64,000 nt of DNA from an uncultured Paenibacillus sp. (GTDB lineage: Bacteria; Bacillota; Bacilli; Paenibacillales; Paenibacillaceae): assembly GCA_937895345.1 (NCBI GenBank), contig CALAWP010000079.1:1-64000 (forward strand). The letters run 5' to 3'. The notes beneath the pieces are model-generated. The model saw only the letters and a program-made list of their open reading frames with translations, was not told the DNA's origin and did no database searches. This document shows positions 42,550 through 50,247 of this stretch, one piece after another. How positions within the stretch are numbered: position 1 is the stretch's first letter; each line of letters opens with the position of its first letter. The translations under genes were made by a program, and so were the position numbers.

Positions 42550-43596
42550 TTATTGATGACGACTGCGGTACAGCAAATAGATGAAAAACGGCGCTCCGAT
42601 GCCCGAGACGAATACGCCGGCCGGTATATCGAGCGGCAAAAAGGCGGTCCGCGCCACGACATCGGCCAACGCTACAATGATGCTGCCGATTAGCGCCGAG
42701 ACAGGCACGAGGTAACCGAACGAGCGGCCGACCAGCTTTCTTGCCATATGGGGCGCGATAAGCCCGACAAATCCGATTCCCCCCGCATACGCCACGGCCG
42801 CGCCGGCCAGCGCGACGCTGATGGCCAGCATGCCAAGGCGATGCAGTTGCACCCTCACGCCGAGACCGGATGCCGTCTCGTCTCCCAATTGCAGCGTATT
42901 GGCGGATTTTGCGCCGAGCAGCGACAGCGGGATGAGCAGCGCGACCCACGGCAGCAGCGATAAGACGTCGCTCATTTTGGCGCCGTAGACGGTGCCTGTC
43001 ATCCAACGATAAGCCCGGATGGTCGAATATTCGTCGCTCAAGACGATCATCATCGTCGTCAGCGCTCCCATGCACGCCGCCAGCCCGATGCCGACAAGCA
43101 CAAGCCGGACGGGCGTAATGCCCTTGCGCCAGGCCAAAGCATAAATCAAAGCGGATACGGCCGCCGCGCCGGCGATCGCCGCGAGCGGAAGCCACTTGAG
43201 GCTTACGCTTCCGGCCATGTAGGTAATAAAAAACACAGCGGCGAAGGAAGCGCCGTTCGTCACGCCGATCACATCGGGCGACCCGAGCGGATTGCGGACG
43301 ATTCCTTGCAAAATCAATCCCGCGACGCCAAGCGCGGCGCCGGCCAGCATCGCCAGCAGCATACGCGGCAGGCGAAGCGTATGGATGGTGAAGTTATGCT
43401 CGCCGCTCCCCGTCCCGAACAGATGCTTCAGCGTCTCGACCGGGCTCAGCATCGTGCTCCCTGCGGACAATCCGCCAACAAATAAAATAACGGACAAGAC
43501 CGTCAGCACAGCGATAACCGTCCAGGCTTTCTTGCGCAGCAATAAGGATACCGTTTCCGAGGGAACGGGGCTCGCTTGCCGAATCTCGTTGCTCAT
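42550..43596 (-). CDS. Siderophore ABC transporter permease 2 (FecCD family)
   Basis: 348 residues from the ATG at 43596 (GGAGGAGG upstream), overlapping the first permease stop as ATGA. About ten membrane helices with the family motifs RLPRMLLAMLAGAALGVAGLILQGIVRNPLGSPDVIGVTNGA (in parts RLPRMLLAMLAGA, NPLGSPDVIG) and GIGFVGLIAPHMARKLVG, which contacts the ATPase. Gene order binding protein, permease, permease, reductase resembles B. subtilis yfiY-yfiZ-yfhA. No ATPase gene is present, so a shared one is expected. Confidence 0.94.
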   Translation of the reverse strand: MSNEIRQASPVPSETVSLLLRKKAWTVIAVLTVLSVILFVGGLSAGSTMLSPVETLKHLFGTGSGEHNFTIHTLRLPRMLLAMLAGAALGVAGLILQGIVRNPLGSPDVIGVTNGASFAAVFFITYMAGSVSLKWLPLAAIAGAAAVSALIYALAWRKGITPVRLVLVGIGLAACMGALTTMMIVLSDEYSTIRAYRWMTGTVYGAKMSDVLSLLPWVALLIPLSLLGAKSANTLQLGDETASGLGVRVQLHRLGMLAISVALAGAAVAYAGGIGFVGLIAPHMARKLVGRSFGYLVPVSALIGSIIVALADVVARTAFLPLDIPAGVFVSGIGAPFFIYLLYRSRHQ

Positions 43597-44606
43597 GAGC
43601 GTCTCGACCTCCTCCGCGCCAAATATACAAAAAACGGTGTTCCGATCACGGCTGTCATCACCCCGATCGGCATTTCCTGCGGCATGATGACAAACCGGGC
43701 CGCCACGTCGGCGAGCAGCAGCAGGCTGCCGCCAAGCAAGGCGCAATACGGAATGATCCAGCGGTAGTCGATGCCGACAAGTCCGCGGGCGATGTGGGGG
43801 ATGACCAGGCCGATAAAGCCGATCGATCCGCCGACCGCCACCGAACCGCCGGCGAGCACGACGATAACGGCGATCATGGCCGTTTTGACCCAAAGCGTTT
43901 TTTGGCCCAGCCCTTTCGCTACTTCCTCACCCGAAGTCAAAATGTTAATCGAATGACCGAGCAGCAAAGCGGCGATCCATCCGCCGGCCATAAACGGCAA
44001 GATCGGCAGCAGCATGTCCACCGTTCTCCCGGCGACGGAGCCGGCCAGCCAGAACAGCACGCTTTCCAGACCCTGCTGGTTCGTGACCAGCACGCCTTGC
44101 GTCAGCGATACGAACAAGGCGGATATCGCAGCACCCGCCAGCACAAACTTTAAGGGCGACATGCCGCCTCGTCCGGCAGACCCCAGCACATACACCATCA
44201 AAGCGGCGGCAGCCGCTCCCGCAAATCCTATCCACATATAATGAATTAAGGAGTGCACCGAAAAATAAGCGGCCGCGGCGACGATAAAGAAAATGGCGCC
44301 AGAATTAATGCCGAAAATGCTTGGCGATGCCAGCGGGTTTTTCGTTAACGCCTGAAGGAGCGCCCCGGCAATAGCCAGGCTCGCTCCAATAACTGCGGCG
44401 ATCGCCGCGCGGGAAAGACGCGATGTAATAACGATGACATGCTCCTGGACGGAAGCGTCATGACGGAACAAGGCTTCCCAGACCGTTCCCAGACCGATCG
44501 GCGTCTGGCCGAAAGCCAGACTGGCGGCAAATGCGGCCATAAAGATGAGCAGCGACAAGCCCAGTCCCGCCCATTTGTAAACGGTCCGGGGAAATAGATG
44601 CGTCAT
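43593..44606 (-). CDS. Siderophore ABC transporter permease 1 (FecCD family)
   Basis: 337 residues, GGAGAAATAAGA before the ATG. Multi-pass membrane protein with RLSRAAIAAVIGASLAIAGA, NPLASPSIFGINSGA and GSIGFIGLVIPHIARGLVG, the FecCD hallmarks. It forms the heterodimeric channel with the following permease. It starts 2 bp after the binding-protein stop. Confidence 0.94.
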   Translation of the reverse strand: MTHLFPRTVYKWAGLGLSLLIFMAAFAASLAFGQTPIGLGTVWEALFRHDASVQEHVIVITSRLSRAAIAAVIGASLAIAGALLQALTKNPLASPSIFGINSGAIFFIVAAAAYFSVHSLIHYMWIGFAGAAAAALMVYVLGSAGRGGMSPLKFVLAGAAISALFVSLTQGVLVTNQQGLESVLFWLAGSVAGRTVDMLLPILPFMAGGWIAALLLGHSINILTSGEEVAKGLGQKTLWVKTAMIAVIVVLAGGSVAVGGSIGFIGLVIPHIARGLVGIDYRWIIPYCALLGGSLLLLADVAARFVIMPQEMPIGVMTAVIGTPFFVYLARRRSRRS

Positions 44607-44608
44607 TC

Positions 44609-45652
44609 TTATTTCTCCAGTTCAAAATGATCGTAAAGCTGATCCAGCAACAGATGAGCGGACTTGTAGCCGCCTCCCAAATTCCAAATAATTTCGTCGA
44701 TGACGTAAACTTGATTCGACTTGACGGCGTCAAGATTTTGCCACAGCGGATGGCTCTTCCATTCTTCGTATGTCTTTAACACCGCAGGCTCGTTGCTTGG
44801 ATCCGACAGGAAGACGAAGAATACGTCCGCGTTCATGCTCGGAATGCTCTCTTTGTCGGTCAGTCTCAAAATGACCGTTCCTTTGTCGGCTTCTTCCTGC
44901 TGATATTCGGAACGGACAAAGCCGAGCTCGTTCAAAATATCGCCGGCGTAACCCGTAACGTAGATGCGGGCATGGTCGGCCCGGAAGTTCAGCACCGCCG
45001 CTTCGATCGGCCATTGGTCGCCCAGCTTCGCTTCAATCTTCTGTTTGAAATCGGCCACGCGGGCATCCCATTCGGCAATGAGCCGATCCGCTTCGGCGTC
45101 CATGTTCAACGCTTGCCCCATCATTTCAGCCGTTTCCTTGAATTTGTACACGGTCTCATGCACAATCGTCGGAGCGATTTGGGACAGCTGCTCATAAATC
45201 TCTTCATTGCGCGTCTGAGAGGCGACGATCAAATCCGGCTTGAGCTTCGCGATTTCCTCCAGGTTCGGCTGCGTTTCTTCTCCGACAACCGTAACGCCCT
45301 CCAGATCCGCTCTCAAATATTCGAAAAACGGCTGTTCCGCCCACGATTCGACGGCGCCGACCGGCTTGATGCCCAAAGCGACGGCCACGTCGGTCGCGCC
45401 TTGGTACAACGTGACGACTCGTTGCGGCGTACCCTTAATCGGCGTGGAGCCCATGGCATGCTCGATCGTGCGTACCTCTTCTTCCGCTCCGGCGTTGCCG
45501 CCGTTGCCGGCATTGCCGCCCGACGTTTCTTCTTGCTGCTGCGGCGGCTGCGTCGCTTCTTCTTGCGGCGCGTTTTGCCCGCAGCCGGCGATCAATACCG
45601 CCAGCATCAGTATAAACGCCATCATTGCCGTAACTTTGTTGGACTTGAACAT
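44609..45652 (-). CDS. Siderophore-binding lipoprotein
   Basis: 347 residues. Lipobox in LAVLIAGCGQ, acidic linker (~25-55), then a FecB/FhuD-type fold: HAMGSTPIKGTPQRVVTLYQGATDVAVALGIKPVG (parts HAMGSTPIKG and RVVTLYQGATDVAVALG), KLKPDLIVAS, QLSQIAPTI and VIDEIIWNLGGGYKSAHLLLD. It delivers Fe-siderophore to the permease pair; the sequence resembles YfiY-like hydroxamate binders, but the ligand is not certain. GGGGAG before ATG. Transcription is probably Fur-controlled from the box at 45692. Confidence 0.93.
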   Translation of the reverse strand: MFKSNKVTAMMAFILMLAVLIAGCGQNAPQEEATQPPQQQEETSGGNAGNGGNAGAEEEVRTIEHAMGSTPIKGTPQRVVTLYQGATDVAVALGIKPVGAVESWAEQPFFEYLRADLEGVTVVGEETQPNLEEIAKLKPDLIVASQTRNEEIYEQLSQIAPTIVHETVYKFKETAEMMGQALNMDAEADRLIAEWDARVADFKQKIEAKLGDQWPIEAAVLNFRADHARIYVTGYAGDILNELGFVRSEYQQEEADKGTVILRLTDKESIPSMNADVFFVFLSDPSNEPAVLKTYEEWKSHPLWQNLDAVKSNQVYVIDEIIWNLGGGYKSAHLLLDQLYDHFELEK

Positions 45653-45691
45653 GATGAGTTTCTCCCCTTCAAAAATATAGAATATGAGTTA

Positions 45692-45710
45692 TTAATAATA
45701 ATCATTCTCA
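45692..45710. promoter_or_regulatory. Fur box of the siderophore operon
   Basis: On the minus strand TGAGAATGATTATTATTAAT, a good match to the GATAATGATTATCATTATC consensus, ~45 bp before the binding-protein start codon. Confidence 0.78.
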
Positions 45711-45757
45711 ATATGTAAGTGAAAGTTAACTCGCATTTCCTCGGGGCGTTCTTGGTC

Positions 45758-45830
45758 GTACTCGGCACGTACTCGTACGTACTTGCCGTACTGCACGTGC
45801 TTGTAAGTACTTGCGCGTACTCGGCACATA
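45758..45830. repeat. Phased GTACT array
   Basis: GTACT occurs at 45758, 45769, 45779, 45788, 45807 and 45817, spaced 9-11 bp (once 19), inside a stretch of CGTACTCGGCAC-like units (two copies of CGTACTCGGCAC). It separates the two Fur boxes. The rest of the gap 45653-46172 shows no gene I can support. Confidence 0.8.
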
Positions 45831-45889
45831 CCCGACTAAGGATTGAGTATGTGCTAGGTCGCAGCCCCCGGAAGCGAGCTCGCTTATGG

Positions 45890-45907
45890 TGATAATGATT
45901 ATCATTA
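45890..45907. promoter_or_regulatory. Second, near-consensus Fur box
   Basis: TGATAATGATTATCATTA: perfect TGATAATGATTATCA core. It lies 240 bp upstream of the siderophore operon and 265 bp before sodC on the other strand. Which gene it controls is open. Confidence 0.88.
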
Positions 45908-46172
45908 CTCAAATGATATTAATCGAGATGATCTCTTCTGTCAAGTCTTTGCCGGCTATTCCGTATACGCTCGATAACTTTTCTCCCTGCCCGCCGCTCT
46001 CCGTCACCTCTACCTTTCCAATACCATCGTTTTCGGCCGAATAAGGCGGGTACGATTCGTTGCAACCGCAAACTGGCAGGAAGCGCACTCCAAACGAATA
46101 ATTTCCAGATTTATGCACATCCTAAAAAAGTACGCATCTTGCTGAAAAACCACAACACCACTGGAGGACAAA

Positions 46173-46703
46173 ATGAACAAACTACTCCTATTCGTTGCAT
46201 CGCTATGCCTGCTGCTCCCTGCCAGCCAGGCCGCCGCCGAGGAGGGCCATGGAGCTCACGCGTTGACCGTCGCCATTATGAACGCCGAAGGCAAAACGAT
46301 CGGCAGCGCCAAGCTGACGCAGGAGGCGGACAATGTGCGCATCCGCGTGGAGGCGGAAAAACTGACGCCCGGCGTTCACGCCATCCATATTCACGAGACG
46401 GGCAAATGCGATCCGCCCGACTTCAAGTCGGCCGGCGAGCACTTCAACCCCGGACACAAGCAGCATGGCTTTAACAACCCGCAAGGCTTTCATGCCGGCG
46501 ATCTGCCCAACATAACGGCCGACGCCGAAGGCAAAGTGAAGGCGGATATTACAAGCGCCGTTATTACGCTTCTCCCCGGCAAACCGAATTCGTTGCGCAA
46601 GGAGGGCGGCACCGCGCTGATCATTCACGAGAAGGCGGACGATTACGTGACCGATCCGGCGGGCAACGCCGGAGCCCGCATCGCCTGCGGCGTCATCCGG
46701 TAA
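46173..46703 (+). CDS. sodC: Secreted Cu/Zn superoxide dismutase
   Basis: 176 residues with a cleavable signal peptide (LLLFVASLCLLLPASQAAA). Copper and zinc ligands: HAIHIHETGKC, GEHFNPGHKQHG, FHAGDLPNI and the late HEKADDYVTDPAGNAGARIACGVI (parts HEKADDYVTDPAGNAG and RIACGVI), with the conserved Cys pair and active-site Arg. It removes superoxide outside the membrane. TGGAGGACAAA before ATG. Close to the Fur box at 45890, which may link it to iron state (inference). Confidence 0.95.
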   Translation: MNKLLLFVASLCLLLPASQAAAEEGHGAHALTVAIMNAEGKTIGSAKLTQEADNVRIRVEAEKLTPGVHAIHIHETGKCDPPDFKSAGEHFNPGHKQHGFNNPQGFHAGDLPNITADAEGKVKADITSAVITLLPGKPNSLRKEGGTALIIHEKADDYVTDPAGNAGARIACGVIR

Positions 46704-46721
46704 ACAGCCGCCGTCAAACCG

Positions 46722-46763
46722 AAACAGGGCGCTCCGCATGCAATGCGGGCGCCCTGTTGTTTG
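46722..46763 (+). terminator. Terminator of sodC
   Basis: ACAGGGCGC-TCCGCAT ... ATGCGG-GCGCCCTGT followed by TGTTTG: a 15-bp stem, 20 bp after the stop. Confidence 0.9.
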
Positions 46764-46801
46764 CAACGACATCCGTCGTTGCCGACCTATTCGCAACGGC
46801 T

Positions 46802-47485
46802 TTACTTGTTCCCGGTCAGCCGCTCTTTCGTCTCCGTCGATTCCCCGCCCAGCCTTTTCTCGAACGTGTCACGCCAGCTGGCGGACAGCGGCTCCACGGC
46901 CAGCATCCGCATCATCGCCTCGCGATTCGTTTTGTCGTGATGCATCACTTCGTTCGCTTCGGCCAACGAAACGCCTGCGGCATGACGCTCGCGCAAGAGG
47001 AGCCGGTCTCCGGCGCCGGCGCGCCCTTCCTGCAGCACTCGGAAATAATACCCCGTATACCCCGTATTTTGAACCAGCACGGGCAGCTCCGGCACGCCGT
47101 ATCTCGCGGCAAGCTTGAAGCAAGGCTGACGAGGCTGCGATACCTGCACGACGGCTTCGCCCAATTCGTAAATATCCCCGATGCAAATGTCCTTCTCCAG
47201 CAAACCTTCGGTCGTCACATTTTCGCCGAAGGCGCCGAGCTCCAGCTTCCGCCCCAGCTCTTGCTCCCAGAAAGCGTAATGCTCGCGGGCATAGACGCAC
47301 ACCGCCTTATCCTCGCCGCCGTGGTGAATCAAATCGGCTTGCTTGTCGCCTTCAAAGTTCAGCTTGGACAAATGGAGCCGTCCCGCGGCGGGGCGCTTCA
47401 CGATTCCCGTCATCACTTCCTTGCGCCCGTAAACGATCGGACTGGGCGTCCCGACATTTACGGATACGATGGACGCATTGCACAT
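46802..47485 (-). CDS. MOSC-domain protein (YiiM/YflK type)
   Basis: 227 residues from the ATG at 47485; a GTG at 47494 is also possible. MOSC features: GDKQADLIHHGGEDKAVCVY, GAFGENVTTEGLLE, and the conserved Cys in VSQPRQPCFKLAARYG. Members transfer sulfur from or to molybdopterin cofactors or detoxify N-hydroxylated bases. This links loosely to the modAB genes 12 kb away. Convergent with sodC. Confidence 0.9.
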   Translation of the reverse strand: MCNASIVSVNVGTPSPIVYGRKEVMTGIVKRPAAGRLHLSKLNFEGDKQADLIHHGGEDKAVCVYAREHYAFWEQELGRKLELGAFGENVTTEGLLEKDICIGDIYELGEAVVQVSQPRQPCFKLAARYGVPELPVLVQNTGYTGYYFRVLQEGRAGAGDRLLLRERHAAGVSLAEANEVMHHDKTNREAMMRMLAVEPLSASWRDTFEKRLGGESTETKERLTGNK

Positions 47486-47503
47486 CTCCCCCACACCCTT
47501 CCT

Positions 47504-47980
47504 TCAAATGCGGTTTAAGATTGTTTTATAAGCCTTAATCATGCTTTGATGCATGCCTTCATGATACAGATTCATTTGGAGAAACTGCCTCGGAGTGGCG
47601 AGCGTAATGCCCGTGGACGTCGTATACGGCTCCACCTCTTCCTCCAGCCGGCCGGCCAGAGCGTCCCGGATCCGGTTCGGCTGACCGCTCAGCAAATCGC
47701 GCAATTCCGAAAGCGACGGAACGGCAACATCGCCCGAGGCTGCCGGCGGCAGCGTGCCGTATTCGAACATGTCCTTGTAGCCTTGCGGCAGGTTCAGCTC
47801 CAGACGGACGGCCTTAAACGCCAGCCTCTCAAGCACCGTATAGATATGACCGAACTGCCAGCGAATCGAATTGCGGAAGCCGTCCGGAATCCGGTCGGCC
47901 AGCTCCTCCGAGACGCCTTCCATCGTTTTCAGCGTCGCCTGCCTGACAAAAACCAATTGATCGAACAAATCGCTGCCCAT
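47504..47980 (-). CDS. DinB-family metal-dependent protein
   Basis: 158 residues from the ATG at 47980 (GGAG 8 nt upstream; GTG at 47989 is less likely). A four-helix bundle with the DinB histidines in WQFGHIYTVLERLAF and NLYHEGMHQSMI. Such proteins are predicted thiol- or small-molecule-dependent transferases or hydrolases; the role here is unknown. It lies 18 bp upstream of the MOSC gene on the same strand, so the two are probably co-transcribed. Confidence 0.88.
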   Translation of the reverse strand: MGSDLFDQLVFVRQATLKTMEGVSEELADRIPDGFRNSIRWQFGHIYTVLERLAFKAVRLELNLPQGYKDMFEYGTLPPAASGDVAVPSLSELRDLLSGQPNRIRDALAGRLEEEVEPYTTSTGITLATPRQFLQMNLYHEGMHQSMIKAYKTILNRI

Positions 47981-48135
47981 TTGCTCCACTCCGTTCTCTG
48001 TTTATCGATCGATTTTGCTTGGATTCCATTGTACCATATAAACCCATTAAGCGTACTTCTTCGCACGGCGCTCAGGGAGTTCAATCGGCCAAAGATGTTC
48101 GGAACCGAGCGATTCATGGACAAGAACTGGCACGA

Positions 48136-48175
48136 CAAAAAAAGGCTTCCGAAGCCATCATGCTCCGAAAGCCTT
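48136..48175 (-). terminator. Terminator of the GNAT gene
   Basis: Stem AAAGGCTTTCGGAGC / GCTTCGGAAGCCTTT with minus-strand T-run TTTTTTTG, ~65 bp after the stop. Confidence 0.85.
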
Positions 48176-48238
48176 TATAGCCGGCCGCAAACCGTCAGCC
48201 AAACGCCCTTGCATGGCCGTTGCGCACGCCGCTTGCTG

Positions 48239-48727
48239 TCATTGACGCGAAGCAGAAGCATCCTGACCGGCGTGCCAACGCATGAAGGCGTACGGCCCGT
48301 CTGCGCCGACGGAGACAAACCCCAGCCTTTCATACAGCCGCATAGCCGAATTGTCCAGAAGAACCGTTAAGCGGAGCGGCCTGCCCGCTAGTACCGCTTC
48401 CCGCTGCAGCAGCCGCAGCGCACAGGCGCCGACGCCCCGGCGTCGAAGTGGAGGAGCGACGATGAAGTCGACTATCACCCACTCCTCACCGTCCTCCGCC
48501 AAATGAAGCTTCCCGGCCGGCTCCCCTTCGAGCATAATCAGCATATGCCTGCCGTTCGGATATTTCATCCGGTAGGCGCTTTGCTGCGCTGCATATTGCA
48601 TGTCGATAAACGCTTTCCATTGCTCCTCGCCCCATCCCCAGGCGGCCGCCTCGGCTTCCCGGGTAGCCGCGTACAGCTCCCGCCATAGCGGATGCTCGCC
48701 ATCGGTTTCTTGCAGGTGGATGTTCAT
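48239..48727 (-). CDS. GNAT-family N-acetyltransferase
   Basis: 162 residues from the ATG at 48727 (GGGAGG 6 nt upstream). Acetyl-CoA-binding motif A in DFIVAPPLRRRGVGACALRLL and motif B in LLDNSAMRLYERLGFVSVG. It acetylates an unknown amine. It lies 105 bp downstream of the last gene of the polysaccharide operon, on the same strand, and might be the operon's tail, though it need not be functionally related. Confidence 0.9.
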   Translation of the reverse strand: MNIHLQETDGEHPLWRELYAATREAEAAAWGWGEEQWKAFIDMQYAAQQSAYRMKYPNGRHMLIMLEGEPAGKLHLAEDGEEWVIVDFIVAPPLRRRGVGACALRLLQREAVLAGRPLRLTVLLDNSAMRLYERLGFVSVGADGPYAFMRWHAGQDASASRQ

Positions 48728-48831
48728 CGATGACCTCCCATTCTCTGCATGGAGCTCAACAGTTGCATCGAACTTCCAACGAACGAACTGGCCGTCCGCC
48801 GCTGATTGGCGATCCGGCCGGCTCATCCTGA

Positions 48832-49515
48832 CTACTGAGCGTAGTCTCCCGTGTAATTAATCAGTGAAACGTCGTGCACGCCTTCCAAATCGCTGATCGA
48901 TTGCACGAAAGCGGTATTGTCGTCTTTCAGCATCACTTCAACCGTCAATTCGGTAAAGCCTTTGCGCACCGTCTTCGATTTCAGCTTCCCGTTCAGCTTG
49001 CGCACGTGCACCCGCAGCTCGTCCGTTGCTTCTTCCGAATGTCTGACGATCAGCAAATAAGCTTGTTCCTTAAGCTTGCGGCGAGACATCCAGAAGAGCA
49101 CCAGCCCGATGATCAGCGAGCCGCCCAGCGCCAGCGGATAAATCTTCGCCCCGCAGGCGATGCCAGCCGAAATCGCCCAGAACATATAAACGATGTCGAG
49201 CGGATCCTTTACCGCCGTTCTGAACCGTACAATACTGAGCGCGCCGACCATGCCGAGCGACAAGACGATATTGGTGCTGATCGTCATAATGATCAGCGCC
49301 GTAATCATCGTCATCAGAACGAAGGATACATTATAGTTGTAGCTGTACACGACGCCCCGAAACGTTTTGCGGTAAATCCAATAAATGAATATGCCAATAA
49401 GAAAAGCGCATGTCAAACCGAATATCATGTCAATATAAGAAACGGTTCGGAACGCTTCCAATCGAAGCACGCTTTGTTTAATGATGTCCTGGTAAGTCAG
49501 GTGGTTTTCCCCCAT
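48832..49515 (-). CDS. DUF4956 membrane protein
   Basis: 227 residues with four membrane segments in the first ~140 residues (MIFGLTCAFLIGIFIYWIY, FVLMTMITALIIMTIS, a GMVGALSIVRFRTAVKDPLDIVY signature and LALGGSLIIGLVLFWM). A soluble C-terminal domain follows (~140-227; ferredoxin-like TELTVEVMLKDDNTAFVQSISD). GMVGALSIVRFRTA is typical of DUF4956 proteins, which often sit beside VTC and CotH genes. Function unknown; perhaps handling polyphosphate or ions at the membrane. AGAGGTG before ATG. Last gene of the Pel-type operon. Confidence 0.88.
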   Translation of the reverse strand: MGENHLTYQDIIKQSVLRLEAFRTVSYIDMIFGLTCAFLIGIFIYWIYRKTFRGVVYSYNYNVSFVLMTMITALIIMTISTNIVLSLGMVGALSIVRFRTAVKDPLDIVYMFWAISAGIACGAKIYPLALGGSLIIGLVLFWMSRRKLKEQAYLLIVRHSEEATDELRVHVRKLNGKLKSKTVRKGFTELTVEVMLKDDNTAFVQSISDLEGVHDVSLINYTGDYAQ

Positions 49516-49536
49516 GAGTGCACCTCTGATCCTCGT

Positions 49537-50247
49537 CTATTCTTTGAAATGCGACAGATTGACTTCGCGGCAAATCACATATTTGGAAATGGAAGAGCGG
49601 ATATGGCTTTCGGGCTGCAGCAGCTTCCGGACAAAATCCGGAAGAAAGGAATCGAACTTCACTTCCATAATCGTTCGGGGCACCGGTATCGCTTCTTCCA
49701 AAATGAGATTCGGATGAAATAAATCGAACGTATTGGTGCCGGCGGACAGCCTCTTGTCAAATGTAATACGCACATTGCCGTATTCGTAAATATACGCTTC
49801 CCGCCAATAATCGACGATGGCGGTCGGACGAAACGCCCGGAAAGCAAGCGCCGCGTGAAACTCCCGCAGAAGCATGGAAGAGCTGTCTTTCAGAAACTCG
49901 TAGTCCCCGATAAGAATGCGATCGTAATCTTCACGGCTGATTCTGGCCGATTCCTTGCATACGAATTCTCCAAACTTGCTTTTTCGCTCGACCGATATGA
50001 CGTTGTCTTCGCCGTTGTAAATGCGGATCCGGTATTTGTCCCGCTTGAAAATGCCGTTGTTCTTATCGTGCAGCGAATGATCGTGCGGTCCGTCAAAATA
50101 AAGGCTGCGTATGCAGTAACCGTCAGGTCCGACCGAATACGGATCCATCGTCAATGCGGACGCCGCTCTCTGACGCATGGCTGCATAATCGTGAATATGC
50201 AAGTAATACTTATGTTCCGTCCGCAGCTTTTTCCCCCGAAATTGCAT
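49537..50247 (-). CDS. VTC-domain polyphosphate polymerase
   Basis: 236 residues, cytoplasmic. The N-terminal RTEHKYYLHIHDYAAMRQR, IRSLYFDGPHDHSLHDKNNG, KYRIRIYNGED and SVERKSK supply the tunnel's basic residues, and the C-terminal EVKFDSFLPDFVRKLL and SISKYVIC close the barrel, as in VTC proteins that make polyphosphate from ATP. The ATG follows the preceding stop codon directly. Genes of this kind are repeatedly found with CotH and DUF4956, exactly as here. Confidence 0.88.
   Translation of the reverse strand: MQFRGKKLRTEHKYYLHIHDYAAMRQRAASALTMDPYSVGPDGYCIRSLYFDGPHDHSLHDKNNGIFKRDKYRIRIYNGEDNVISVERKSKFGEFVCKESARISREDYDRILIGDYEFLKDSSSMLLREFHAALAFRAFRPTAIVDYWREAYIYEYGNVRITFDKRLSAGTNTFDLFHPNLILEEAIPVPRTIMEVKFDSFLPDFVRKLLQPESHIRSSISKYVICREVNLSHFKE

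Noticed and set aside
45909..46118. Open frame of 69 codons on the minus strand between the Fur boxes and sodC, GTG start
   Set aside because: No ribosome-binding site or family resemblance, and its end abuts the Fur box. It may be a remnant but cannot be supported.
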